DNA of 64,000 nt from Hymenobacter canadensis (GTDB lineage Bacteria; Bacteroidota; Bacteroidia; Cytophagales; Hymenobacteraceae): contig NZ_CP114768.1 in the NCBI RefSeq assembly GCF_027359925.1, positions 124,001 through 188,000 on the forward strand, written 5' to 3'. Positions 17,587 through 26,294 of this stretch are shown one piece after another (the stretch's first letter is position 1; every line of letters starts with the position of its first letter). Position numbers and translations under genes: made by a program. The notes below the pieces were generated by a model. That model saw only the letters and a list, made by a program, of their open reading frames with translations, ran no database searches and was not told where the DNA came from.

Positions 17587-20133
17587 ATGAGAGAGTGTTA
17601 TACTTATCTATTGCTCCGGCTAGCGCTGGTGCTTGTAGTGACTGGAGCGGGGCCGTTGCCAACCTGGGGCCAGTCCCACCCACCGCGTGAGCTCGCGGCT
17701 TCCCTACCACTGGAACGCCTGGCCTCCGGCGAGCCGCGCAATTATACCTGCCTGCGGCAGGCCATCGGCGCGGCGCGGATCGTGATGCTAGGCGAACAGA
17801 CGCACGATGATGCGACGACATTCGAAGCGAAAATCGACCTAATTCGCTATCTGCACGACTCACTGGGTTTTACTACCCTTGCCTTTGAGGGGGACATGTA
17901 CGCCCTGGACAAAGCCCGCCGGGAAATAGCGGCGGGGAAGGCCGTGCTGCCCGCGCTGCAAAACTCGGTTTACGAAGGTATCTGGTCGGGCACGCAGGAA
18001 TTTCAGGCCCTGGCCAACTATCTGGGTACGCACCCCAAGCTACAAGTGGCCGGGTTTGACTGCCAGCTATCCGGGGAGTACACGCACGAGCTGTTGTTGC
18101 CGGAGTTGCGGGAGTTCGTCGCCCAGGACCGGCGCACGAAGTGGCGTGAGAGCGACTTTTATCCCGCGCAGGAGTTGCTGGCCGAGCTATCTGGTGGCGA
18201 CTTCAAACAGCAACTGCTGCACCCCGCCGACACCGTGGCGCTGGCCCGGTGGTTTGCCCGGGCGCAGCAATCCCTGGTTACCATCGCGGCCCACCTTCCC
18301 GACCAAGCCGGGCGGGCCGCCTTCTGGCAGCAATGGCTCCGAATGGCGGCCCGGTCGCACCAGGACGCGAAGGCGCAAGCCCGTCGGCAGGTGGCCCCAC
18401 CCAATCAGAACGACCGCGACGCGCAGATGGCCGACAACCTGTTGTTTCTGGCCCGGCAGCCCGAGCATCCAAAGATTATCGTGTGGGCAGCCTCTTACCA
18501 CATTGCCAACCGGATGGAGCGCATTGACCTGGACGATGCGACAACGGCCACCTACCTGAAGCAGCTGGCGGTGCAACAGCACCGGGAGCCCGACGACGAC
18601 GAGCCGGCCTCCCTGCGCCGGCTGCTGGGCGGGGTCGTGCCGATGGGACGGCTCGTGAAGCAGAAGCTGGGTGACCAGGTGTACGCGCTGGGCTTCGTGG
18701 CCTACGAGGGCACCTATGGCCGGGTCGGCGACTCCACCCGGCTCTACCCGGTGCCCACCCCGCCGCCCGGCAGTGTCGAGCAGGCATTTCGGCAGCAGGG
18801 CAGCGCGGTGGGGTTCGTTAACCTGCGCCACACGCCCGCGGGCAGCTACTACGCTTCCCCGCTGGGCTACCTGCCGATGCGGGCGCCGTGGGCGGACGTG
18901 TTCGATGGCCTCTTCTACACCCAGACTATGCGGCCGACCAATCGCTTGGCCGCTGGGGCCGTGGCGGCCGTACCGGTGACGGGCCACCAGGTGCGGGGCC
19001 AGGTACGGGATACGAAAACCGGCATGCCCATCGCCTTTGCCAGCATCGGCATCCAGGGCACTGGCATCGGCACGGTATCGAACCTTGACGGTGCGTTTGC
19101 CCTATTTGTGCCTACGGCCCACGCGCGCGACACCATGCAGATTTCCTGTATCGGTTACGCCACGGTGCGGCGGGTGCTGGCCGCGCAGCCCGTGGAGCCG
19201 CTACTGGCTGTTCGGCTGACTCCGCAGGAGCACATGCTGGGCAATGTGCTGGTGCGGGCGCCGCTTAGTGCCGCGGCCATTTTAACCAACGCCCGCGAGC
19301 ACATCGCAACCAACTATCCCCAGCAGGCGCACAGCATGCAGCTCTATTCGCGGGCCCAGTACCGGCGCGACGACTCCTTGCGGGTCCAACAGGAAGGCGC
19401 CCTGGACTTCTATGACCAGGAAGGCTACCGCCGGGGCAGCTGGGAGCACGTCCGCCGCCACCGCTTTATGCAGCTGCGGCAGGTGCGTAAGTCCGGCGAC
19501 CCGCACATGATGGAATACCAGGAGCAGCCCGTGTTCTGGCTGATGTGGAGCGACGACCCAGTCCTCACGACCCGCAACCCGCTGGAAGCCGGCGCGATGC
19601 CAAAATACACCCTCACCCTAAAAGGCCAGACGCAGTACAAAAGCCGCTGGGTCTACGAAGTCGCCTTCGAGTGTAAACGCCCCAACGCCTTCACCACGCC
19701 CTACGGCTACCCCGCGGCCGAGGCCTACGCGGGCACGGTGTACGTGGATGCCGAGAACTTCGCGGTCGTGAAATACGAAGCCTTTACCACGCGTAGTCCC
19801 AGTGAGATAGCCAAGCCCAAATACGTTAAGCGCTACGGCTTTACGCAGCCATTTACCTCGTACCAGAAGCACCACGACGTATATCAGTACGAGGAGGCAC
19901 ACGGTGCCTATTTCCTCAAATATGCCCGGCGGGAGTCAACCACTGACTTCGTGTTGCGCGATAGCCAGGAGAAGCATCACTGGCAGGATGTGCACGAGCT
20001 ACTCACCACCAGCCTGGAACTGACCAGGCCGCAGGTGCTGCAGACTTCGCTGTTAGAAGTAGACGCGAAGGTGCCTTACCGGGCTGATTTCTGGAATACC
20101 TATCAAGTGCTGCTTCCCACCGAAAAAAAATGA
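17587..20133 (+). CDS. Erythromycin esterase-like protein fused to a carboxypeptidase-regulatory-like domain
   Basis: Secreted protein of about 848 residues with a signal peptide (LLLRLALVLVVTGAGPLPTW). Residues about 50-460 match the erythromycin-esterase superfamily: VMLGEQTHDDATTFEAKIDL, LAFEGDMYALD, then later KIIVWAASYHIANRM. A carboxypeptidase-regulatory-like beta domain follows (about 480-560, QVRGQVRDTKTGMPIAFASI). The remaining about 290 residues resemble the C-terminal part that follows such domains in Bacteroidota surface proteins. The fusion suggests an envelope protein; antibiotic esterase activity is not implied, since the superfamily is broad. The start at ATG 17587 is used; GTG 17581 is in the same frame. 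Confidence 0.75.
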   Translation: MRECYTYLLLRLALVLVVTGAGPLPTWGQSHPPRELAASLPLERLASGEPRNYTCLRQAIGAARIVMLGEQTHDDATTFEAKIDLIRYLHDSLGFTTLAFEGDMYALDKARREIAAGKAVLPALQNSVYEGIWSGTQEFQALANYLGTHPKLQVAGFDCQLSGEYTHELLLPELREFVAQDRRTKWRESDFYPAQELLAELSGGDFKQQLLHPADTVALARWFARAQQSLVTIAAHLPDQAGRAAFWQQWLRMAARSHQDAKAQARRQVAPPNQNDRDAQMADNLLFLARQPEHPKIIVWAASYHIANRMERIDLDDATTATYLKQLAVQQHREPDDDEPASLRRLLGGVVPMGRLVKQKLGDQVYALGFVAYEGTYGRVGDSTRLYPVPTPPPGSVEQAFRQQGSAVGFVNLRHTPAGSYYASPLGYLPMRAPWADVFDGLFYTQTMRPTNRLAAGAVAAVPVTGHQVRGQVRDTKTGMPIAFASIGIQGTGIGTVSNLDGAFALFVPTAHARDTMQISCIGYATVRRVLAAQPVEPLLAVRLTPQEHMLGNVLVRAPLSAAAILTNAREHIATNYPQQAHSMQLYSRAQYRRDDSLRVQQEGALDFYDQEGYRRGSWEHVRRHRFMQLRQVRKSGDPHMMEYQEQPVFWLMWSDDPVLTTRNPLEAGAMPKYTLTLKGQTQYKSRWVYEVAFECKRPNAFTTPYGYPAAEAYAGTVYVDAENFAVVKYEAFTTRSPSEIAKPKYVKRYGFTQPFTSYQKHHDVYQYEEAHGAYFLKYARRESTTDFVLRDSQEKHHWQDVHELLTTSLELTRPQVLQTSLLEVDAKVPYRADFWNTYQVLLPTEKK

Positions 20134-20134
20134 T

Positions 20135-20330
20135 TTCAGAGGCCACCGAAGGACTTTTCTCGATTTCACCATTGCCTGCATCTGCTTGCGTAAGCATTTG
20201 ACGCTGGAGAGGCTCATACCAGTCAGTTCGATGGTTTCGACTACGGAGAGCCCTTTTTCTAACGCTTTTCGCACGTTGGCCAGGTTCTCGGCATCGAGTC
20301 TCTTGGGCCGGCCGATGTGGGCGCAAACAC
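20135..20330 (-). pseudogene. Serine recombinase (resolvase/invertase) C-terminal relic
   Basis: The minus-strand frame reads HIGRPKRLDAENLANVRKAL, then GLSVVETIELTGMSLSSVKC, which is the linker and helix-turn-helix end of Tn3-type resolvases or Hin-type invertases. The catalytic domain is gone, and downstream the frame runs into the end of the esterase-like gene. Confidence 0.6.
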
Positions 20331-20491
20331 TACGGATGGGGCGCGACGAGGACCTGGTTCTCCTCTCACCAGCTCGCTACGAGCACATCAACCGCTTGGG
20401 CAAGTACACCTTCCCCAACCGAGTTGAAATACAACCCAATGGTCTGCGCCGCCTGCGGAAGCCCTCGGGAACAGTGATTTTCAGCACGTAA
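20331..20491 (+). pseudogene. Tn3-type transposase C-terminal relic
   Basis: The plus frame reads DLVLLSPARYEHINRLGKYTF and ends at TAA 20489. The LSP...EHIN..G.Y pattern is like the end of Tn3-family transposases. Next to a resolvase tail in the opposite direction, it suggests the remains of one Tn3-family transposon. Confidence 0.45.
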
Positions 20492-20546
20492 GGCAAACCT
20501 ATTCTACCTTAGCTTATCGAATATTTTACACCCTGCTGTACTTACA

Positions 20547-21494
20547 ATGGTGAATTCTCTAAATCTGATAATGCTGATCACACAGGCTGTTGGGGTATCA
20601 GGTTCCGGAAGCACCAACCAGAACGACAGCCCAACGATTGCGGGCCGTGAGGTGGCCAGGCCTGCGAAATGCCAGGTGTATCAGTATCTGAGAGTGGATA
20701 GTACGGCCCGGCAACTGGTTCTTACCCGCACCTATCACCCAAATGGTCGGGTATTGGAGGAACAATACAGCAAGTACCGGCTATCGCATGAATACATGGC
20801 GAGCACGGGCACGGAGCAATCCCGTTATCGGGATACGATGCTAGTTGAGCGCCTTGAAACCAACGAACGAGGCGACCAAATCAAGACTCGCTATTTCCAC
20901 GACCATCTTAACCGACTAACGCGGGAGGAGCGTCTTACTTCTGAGCGGCGCCAGAAGAAAAACGTTGATAAAGGGAATGGAAGGCCCGGCGGCTGCATTC
21001 TGGTAGATTCTGATTTCCGAAAGCGTCGCACCTGGGAGAAGACCAGCGTCATTAACTACACCTATGATGCGCAGGGCCGGCTGGTAAGCTATGATGCCCC
21101 CAAGTTGCACTACTCTTCCCAAAACCGCTACACCTGGGCCTATGATAGCCTGGGGCGCATCAGTCAGCATTTCTCCTATGACCGGCAGCGCTTGATTTGG
21201 GTAGAGGAGTTTACCTACTTTCCAGGCGGTCACCGCTTCACTCGTACCTGGTACGATGCGGATGGCAGTCCAAACCATCTCAAGCCCGCGAGTAAAGGCT
21301 ACTGGCCCCAGTACTCCACTACGTACCACTATGACGATAACCGCCAAGTTAAATTGGAGGAAACGTCCTCAGAAAAAGGCATTCTGGTCAGCCGCACCCA
21401 GTGGTATTACAATGCCCAGCACCAGCTTACAAAGACCGTCTACCAGAATGGAAAAGGCGAGGTCAAACTAACGCACTTGTTCAGCTATCAATAG
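20547..21494 (+). CDS. YD-repeat-like hypothetical secreted protein
   Basis: A 315-residue protein with a weak N-terminal hydrophobic segment. From about residue 60 it shows irregular repeats built on Tyr-Asp/Tyr-His and GR-L motifs, for example NYTYDAQGRLVSYD, TWAYDSLGRISQHFSYD and TYHYDDNRQVKLEETS, as in RHS/YD-repeat proteins. It lacks the length and toxin tip of full RHS proteins. It is a stand-alone gene between transposon relics and the interrupted lipoprotein; its role is unknown. Confidence 0.55.
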   Translation: MVNSLNLIMLITQAVGVSGSGSTNQNDSPTIAGREVARPAKCQVYQYLRVDSTARQLVLTRTYHPNGRVLEEQYSKYRLSHEYMASTGTEQSRYRDTMLVERLETNERGDQIKTRYFHDHLNRLTREERLTSERRQKKNVDKGNGRPGGCILVDSDFRKRRTWEKTSVINYTYDAQGRLVSYDAPKLHYSSQNRYTWAYDSLGRISQHFSYDRQRLIWVEEFTYFPGGHRFTRTWYDADGSPNHLKPASKGYWPQYSTTYHYDDNRQVKLEETSSEKGILVSRTQWYYNAQHQLTKTVYQNGKGEVKLTHLFSYQ

Positions 21495-21770
21495 GGCCTT
21501 TTTCTGGCCTGCTAAGCAAAATTAGGAACAGGTCGGAAGCTTCACAATAGTAGCAAAGTACCACGCCGGCACTAGGTCGCGCCAGGATGTTAAAATCACA
21601 CTTATTCCAAGACCGCTCCGCTAACATCTATTATGTTAAGAGATAAAAATAAGAAATAGAATAAGCCATATACCACTACCTGTTCTTTCTTTTATCTTCT
21701 TTGTACATGTGCATAGAAGGCCTCTACCAACCTGCTAACCCTCGCAGAAATATATAAAGACCAGAAACCC
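21495..21770. other. Intergenic region, nothing recognised
   Basis: AT-rich stretch with no gene and no copy of the array repeat. TCTTTGTACATG near 21700 could be part of a promoter for the next gene. Confidence 0.5.
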
Positions 21771-22347
21771 ATGAAAACGAGCAAACGAGCGGATCAATTG
21801 GTCTTCCTCGGCTCCCTAGTCTGCGCCTCATGCACCAGCCCAACCGGGGAGAATAACCGCGCTAACCCAGTGGCTGCAGTTGCCAAACCTGCTTCTGCAC
21901 CTACGTACACTACTCAGGTCAAACAGAACACTCTGGCGGATTCTATCCAGCCCGCTCAGAGCGTGGCCGTGTTAACAGTTGGATTGTTCCATGCCGACGA
22001 AGTTTCAGCTGGATCGGCAAACAGGCCGTGGGTCGGCTTGTTTCTGGGCAAAGAAGGGCCATATCTGCAGCACACTACCATTCAGGTAGTGAAGGTGCGT
22101 GATGAGATGATGGACGGCGAGGAAGGGGAGGAAAGTGGCTGGGCAGTGACCACTACAAATCCCGACTCGACGCTGCTGTTAATGACCGGGCTATCCTACC
22201 TGCGAGACCGCCCCCTCGTGCCAGTAGCTTTACAGAAGCCTATCTTGTTGCCAGGAGAGAGAATGGACTTTGCCTACCATGGCGGGTTATATTGCTTGAG
22301 GTGGTCTAGCTAGGCCGGACAGCGAGAAGTCTTAACTTCCGCTGCCC

Positions 22348-22650
22348 ATGACTGAAAAATCGCACCCTGGCGGCTTGGCTGCCACCCGTAAGAAATACAC
22401 GCCGGCTTTCAAGGCTGAGTGCGTCCGCCAAGTGGCCGCCGGTTCCCGGCAGAGCGACGTGGCTCGTGCCCAGGGTATTTCGCCGGCCTTGCTGGGTCGC
22501 TGGCAACGCCAGGCTCTGGAAGCCGCCGTGCCCAGCAGCGCCGAGCGCGACGAAATCAAGCAGCTGCGGGCCACGCTCAAGCGCGTGGAAATGGAGCGCG
22601 ATATTTTAAAAAAAGTCGTGACCATCTTTGCGCAACCGCCTCAGTCATGA
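22348..22650 (+). CDS. IS3 transposase OrfA
   Basis: A 100-residue helix-turn-helix protein (YTPAFKAECVRQVAAGSRQS, then DVARAQGISPALLGRW) with a leucine-zipper-like tail. The stop overlaps the orfB start (ATGA). Seven A residues at 22608-22614 just before the overlap provide a likely slippage site for a -1 frameshift that makes the OrfAB fusion transposase. Confidence 0.9.
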   Translation: MTEKSHPGGLAATRKKYTPAFKAECVRQVAAGSRQSDVARAQGISPALLGRWQRQALEAAVPSSAERDEIKQLRATLKRVEMERDILKKVVTIFAQPPQS

Positions 22651-23516
22651 GCCGCTACGCCTTTATCGCCGCCTGCACCGAGCCGTGGCCCGTGCAGTTG
22701 CTCTGCCAGGTGCTGGCCGTGAGCCCAGCCGGGTATTATCAGTGGCGGAACCGGCCGGCCGGCACGCCGACGCCGTGGCAAGTGGCGGCGCAAGCGGCCT
22801 TTACGCGCCACGCCCGACGCTACGGCACTCGGCGGCTGCGGGCCGAATTGCACGCTGAAGGCCACACTGTGGGCCGCTATGCATTGCGCACCTGGCTGCG
22901 CCAACACGGGCTGCGGGCCTTGAGCACCCGCCCGCACCGGCCGCGCACGACGGTGGCCGACCCAGCGGCCGTGGTGGCCGAAAACCGCTTGCTGGGTCAG
23001 TCGGCCCCCACCGCCCCGAACCAGGTCTGGGTCGGCGACATCACGTACCTGCCCCTGACGGGCGGGCGCTGGTGCTACCTGGCCACCTGGCGTGATGCCT
23101 GCTCACGGCGCGTAGTGGGCTGGCACTTGGCCGCCCAGATGCCGACCGAGTTGGTGCTCCACGCCTTGGAACAGGCCCTGACGCTGCGCCAGCCCGCGCC
23201 GGGGCTCATCATCCACGCCGACCGCGGCAGCCAGTACACCAGCGCGGCCTATCGCGCCCGCATCGCGCAAGCTGGCGCTCTGGCTAGCTTCAGCCGGCCG
23301 GGCAACCCGTACGATAACGCCCAGGCCGAAGCCGGCTGGAGTACACTCAAAACCGAGTTATTGCCGCCAGGCTCCGTTTTCGCCTCCCTCGAAGAAGCCC
23401 GTTTGGAAGTGGCCCACTACCTCGACACCTACTTCAACCTCGACCGCCGCCACTCCGCCCTCGGCTACCGCTCGCCTCATCAATTTGAACAGGACCTGAA
23501 AATCAACCTACCTTAA
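22647..23516 (+). CDS. IS3 transposase OrfB (DDE integrase core)
   Basis: A 289-residue catalytic part of the IS3 transposase. The DDE residues lie in WVGDITYLPLTGG, IIHADRGSQYTS and NPYDNAQAEAGWSTLKTEL. The end FNLDRRHSALGYRSPHQFE is typical of the family. It is in the -1 frame relative to orfA. Confidence 0.93.
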   Translation: MSRYAFIAACTEPWPVQLLCQVLAVSPAGYYQWRNRPAGTPTPWQVAAQAAFTRHARRYGTRRLRAELHAEGHTVGRYALRTWLRQHGLRALSTRPHRPRTTVADPAAVVAENRLLGQSAPTAPNQVWVGDITYLPLTGGRWCYLATWRDACSRRVVGWHLAAQMPTELVLHALEQALTLRQPAPGLIIHADRGSQYTSAAYRARIAQAGALASFSRPGNPYDNAQAEAGWSTLKTELLPPGSVFASLEEARLEVAHYLDTYFNLDRRHSALGYRSPHQFEQDLKINLP

Positions 23517-24004
23517 CTCACTGTCCGTTTTTACTGGACCACCCCAGCTTGCGAGCGACAGGCCGGATGAAAAAAGGGGAAACGGAAGCTGAGGGAACAG
23601 CTGTCCAAGACTATAGCCTGTTCTTCTCAGCCAGGGTAGGGGGAACGGAAACACGCCAGCTTCTAGTCACTCACCCTGCCTTCGACGATGAAATGATCGA
23701 TATTCTCTTTGTGGGAGACCTCGATGGAGACAGCATACCTGATGTGATAATCAATAAATCAAACCATTATAACGTCACCAATCCCGCCCTTTTTTTATCT
23801 AAGCCAGCAGGTAAAGGCACCTTGTTGAAAGAGGTAGGAGAACACAGAAGCATCGGGTGTTAACCTACTGGAAAGACGAGTCTCAGGAGGTAGATTTTCG
23901 CAGTTATGAAATCCCGTGGGGCCCCTTTACCTCCCTCCTATAAACCAAACCTGAGCAATGAGTCTTTTTGTCCCATAAGTCCAGTTATGATAAAGGCAGC
24001 AAAC

Positions 24005-24044
24005 AATGCTCCTTCTCGGCCTCTGAACCACCGGTTTCTTAAAC
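24005..24044 (+). repeat. Cassette repeat 1 (first recognised copy)
   Basis: Intermediate form: AATGCTCCTTCTCG at the 5' side, GAACCACCGGTTTCTTAAAC at the 3' side. Marks the left end of the recognisable array. Confidence 0.6.
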
Positions 24045-24157
24045 TCTCGAAGAGGACACCGTTCTTTGACCAAAGGCTACTACTGCAACCTCACCCTTGA
24101 TTGGTATCGGGGCGGAGGCAATCATCGTGGTACTGGTTACCCCTATTCTCATCGCGT

Positions 24158-25093
24158 ATGTGGTACTTGAAACTGTGGGCCGTGTTCTGCACCCTACTGT
24201 TCCTTTCTTTAATTTCCGGCATCGCGAGAGCAGGTGCCGCCGGTGCCCCCCCGCTACCCGTTCGATATGTGCTGCTGCAGGATTCCTCGTTCCACGCCAC
24301 GTGGGTTCAAACAGAACGGCGGGTACGGGGCGCTCATCAGGCGTTGGACATCGTCAACATTCTGGTGCCCGAGTTCCGCATTCGCTATCTAACCCAACAC
24401 GACCGGGGCGACCTTCGGGTGCGACTGGCACGAGAAGACGAATTACTGATTACCATGGCCGTGTTACCCGAGCTACAATCCGGCCGCGTGCAGTGGGTCC
24501 GTATCCGTTTGGATACTCTGGACCCAACCTGCAAGTTGTCTATGCGGGCGCTGGTCGCTGAGGGCTATGAGAAACTAATCGCCTACCGCCGCGCCGGCAA
24601 CCCCTACATGAATTACGAAACCCGGCGCGACGACGTCAAACCCGTCGTATACCGAGATGGCCAGTATTGGACGACGCCCGATGATGTGCTGACGGAAGTG
24701 TACGTAGTGCATTCCCGGCGAACCTGGTACCCCACTGAGGCCGATAACGTGACCCTCAACCCGCAGGCCCGGGTGTTCACGCGCGCCGACATTCAGCGGG
24801 ACATGCAGGCGGCCCAGACGGCCGGGGGCGAAGAGGCTCCTGAGTTGGGCTTAGTGCTCTCCTCCAAGCTGTTACTCGGCAAACGGACAGCCGCCCGTTA
24901 TGAGTTTTGGTCGTTTGCGCCGCCCATTGTCGATGCGTCGCTCACTTACTACGGGGCTACTGAAGTCGCGTACGAGCCTGGAACCGGCATTGTAAGTGCC
25001 AAATACAACGAGTATTTTCATCTGTCAGCGATATCGCCGGACAACGTTTTTTTCACGGTCAAACAGCGCATTAAATTACCCAGCGTTCCATGA
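24158..25093 (+). CDS. Hypothetical secreted or membrane-anchored protein
   Basis: A 311-residue protein counted from ATG 24158, which opens a signal-type hydrophobic segment (MWYLKLWAVFCTLLFLSLIS). The frame is open from GTG 24101, but that extension is not signal-like. The rest is soluble, with no recognised family and no lipobox. It is the first cassette gene of the array and ends 20 bp before a repeat. Confidence 0.7.
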   Translation: MWYLKLWAVFCTLLFLSLISGIARAGAAGAPPLPVRYVLLQDSSFHATWVQTERRVRGAHQALDIVNILVPEFRIRYLTQHDRGDLRVRLAREDELLITMAVLPELQSGRVQWVRIRLDTLDPTCKLSMRALVAEGYEKLIAYRRAGNPYMNYETRRDDVKPVVYRDGQYWTTPDDVLTEVYVVHSRRTWYPTEADNVTLNPQARVFTRADIQRDMQAAQTAGGEEAPELGLVLSSKLLLGKRTAARYEFWSFAPPIVDASLTYYGATEVAYEPGTGIVSAKYNEYFHLSAISPDNVFFTVKQRIKLPSVP

Positions 25094-25112
25094 TCTGACG
25101 CACATAGCAGGC

Positions 25113-25149
25113 AAAAGCTCGTTTCGCTTTTCGAACCCTTTGGCTAAAC
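25113..25149 (+). repeat. Cassette repeat 2
   Basis: Short form: AAAAGCTCG ... CGAACCCTTTGGCTAAAC. Its last part, GCTAAACGACAAGG, is shared with the repeat at 44507, which precedes the second copy of the same cassette. Confidence 0.85.
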
Positions 25150-25167
25150 GACAAGGGGAAGAGCTTT

Positions 25168-25455
25168 CTACTGATTGTAGCTCCACGCGGTGACGCTGTC
25201 GTGGTCCAGAAACACGCGCAGGTCATCGGGAGCACCCAGCCCCATCTCGTAATGCAGTACTGGTGGATAAGGCGCCTCCGGCCAGGCATAGGTCGTGTCC
25301 GGCACACCAAGCAGTGCGGTTACTTCGACGCGTGACATGCCCGCCTTGACCTGGGGAAGTTTGGAGTATATGTGATTGGCTCGGTCGAAGACCAACGCAT
25401 ACAGCCCGTACCCGAGCGCAGCCAGCAGAAGGAAACCAATGAATAGTTTTTTCAT
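25168..25455 (-). CDS. BamE/SmpA-like small anchored protein, copy 1
   Basis: A 95-residue protein with one N-terminal membrane or uncleaved signal segment (KLFIGFLLLAALGYGLYAL). The body has GMSRVEVTALLGVPD, the motif of SmpA/BamE-like domains that sit in the envelope. It lies antisense to the direction of its flanking repeats. A copy with five residue changes is at 44578-44865. The homology covers the whole unit between repeats, which marks it as one mobile cassette. A role in outer-membrane assembly is not implied for such short variants. Confidence 0.7.
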   Translation of the reverse strand: MKKLFIGFLLLAALGYGLYALVFDRANHIYSKLPQVKAGMSRVEVTALLGVPDTTYAWPEAPYPPVLHYEMGLGAPDDLRVFLDHDSVTAWSYNQ

Positions 25456-25468
25456 CAGATGAGCAAAG

Positions 25469-25505
25469 TACCGCTCGATTCGCTAATCGAACCGTTTGCG
25501 CGAAC
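25469..25505 (+). repeat. Cassette repeat 3
   Basis: Short form: TACCGCTCGATTCGCTAATC, then GAACCGTTTGCGCGAAC. The centre CGATT-CGCT-AATCG is a perfect small hairpin. Almost the same 5' part occurs at 44879, but the sequences separate after ACCG. Confidence 0.88.
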
Positions 25506-25543
25506 GTCTCACTACCTTTTATTTTGATCGGCCTTGTCTTCTA

Positions 25544-26176
25544 ATGAGCTCCCTTATGACCTGTCGAAATCTACTGGTATTCGTGGGAGCCAGCCTGTGC
25601 ATGGCGGGGTGTACTGAGCACACCCCGCCCATTTCTTATCCCCCCGCCGTGGTGCAGGCGGGTGAAGCACAACGCTACCAAACGGCTCTGTGGAGCGTGT
25701 CCACCAGTTTCTTGGATAGCACCGTGTTTTGGCAGCCCCCTGGGGACTCGGTGTGGCGCACACTCGAAGGGCTGGTAAGCCTCGAGCAGCGTTTGGTCGC
25801 GTTCGAACGCGGGGCCGGTTCGACGCGCTTCGAGTTTGAACTCGTCGAGCGGCCAGGGGGCTCGCGATTGCGACTATGGGGAAATTGCATGCGCTACGGC
25901 CCGCCCGGAAGAGGCTTCCAACCCTTGGTGGCGGTGTGGGTCAACCAGCGTGACGGACTGATTGACTCCGTCTTAACCATCCACAACGTGCGCTTTACGG
26001 GCGTCGGACGGAAGGTTAATGAGAAGGGCGATTGGGTGCCCATGAACCGCCGTGAAGCCCGGCTGCTGCAGTTCCATACTGATTCCCCCTTCAAACGGGC
26101 GTTCCTGAGGGCTCACCATGCCAAACTGCCCCTCAGCCTACAGCGGCTCTGCTACGAAAAAGGCATTCTAAAATGA
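25544..26176 (+). CDS. Hypothetical lipoprotein
   Basis: About 210 residues from ATG 25544, with a lipoprotein signal ending in GASLCMAGC. ATG 25556 is an alternative; the open frame from 25496 starts inside the preceding repeat and is not used. The mature part has no recognised domain. Its stop overlaps the next repeat at 26175, the usual arrangement for a gene running with the repeats. Confidence 0.75.
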   Translation: MSSLMTCRNLLVFVGASLCMAGCTEHTPPISYPPAVVQAGEAQRYQTALWSVSTSFLDSTVFWQPPGDSVWRTLEGLVSLEQRLVAFERGAGSTRFEFELVERPGGSRLRLWGNCMRYGPPGRGFQPLVAVWVNQRDGLIDSVLTIHNVRFTGVGRKVNEKGDWVPMNRREARLLQFHTDSPFKRAFLRAHHAKLPLSLQRLCYEKGILK

Positions 26177-26210
26177 CGTTCCATTTGCTTGAATCACCGT
26201 TTACTTAAAC
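26175..26210 (+). repeat. Cassette repeat 4
   Basis: Short form, partly degenerate: GACGTTCCATTTGC ... AATCACCGTTTACTTAAAC. It overlaps the stop of the preceding lipoprotein gene. Confidence 0.75.
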
Positions 26211-26294
26211 CCATTAACTTCCTTTGTGCTTACGGCTCGCTTTGACGCGACTGCTACTCACGATCACGAGCTTTCCATCAAGGGGCACTTAGGC

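Larger units (their letters stand above)
22297..23546 (+). mobile_element. IS3-family insertion sequence, 1250 bp
   Basis: Ends are TGAGGTGGTCTAG on the left and the complement of TGGGGTGGTCCAG on the right, both followed inward by CGGACAG. The 3-bp target duplication is GCT (22294-22296 and 23547-23549). Two overlapping transposase frames with an A7 run fit the IS3 layout. Both frames are intact, so the element may be active. Confidence 0.9.
21771..23943 (+). pseudogene. Lipoprotein with FG-GAP-like end, split by an IS3 element and frameshifted
   Basis: The 5' part (to 22296) encodes a lipoprotein signal (LGSLVCASC) and about 175 residues. Removing the IS3 element and one GCT copy restores the frame from Tyr-Cys to LRATGRMKKGETEAEG at 23549. 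The 3' part contains LFVGDLDGDSIPDVIINKSN, an FG-GAP/VCBS-like calcium-binding pattern. A second lesion near 23850 shifts the frame: the old frame ends after SIGC, while another continues as VLTYWKDESQEVDF to TAA at 23941. Without these lesions the protein would have about 310 residues. Function unknown. Confidence 0.7.
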
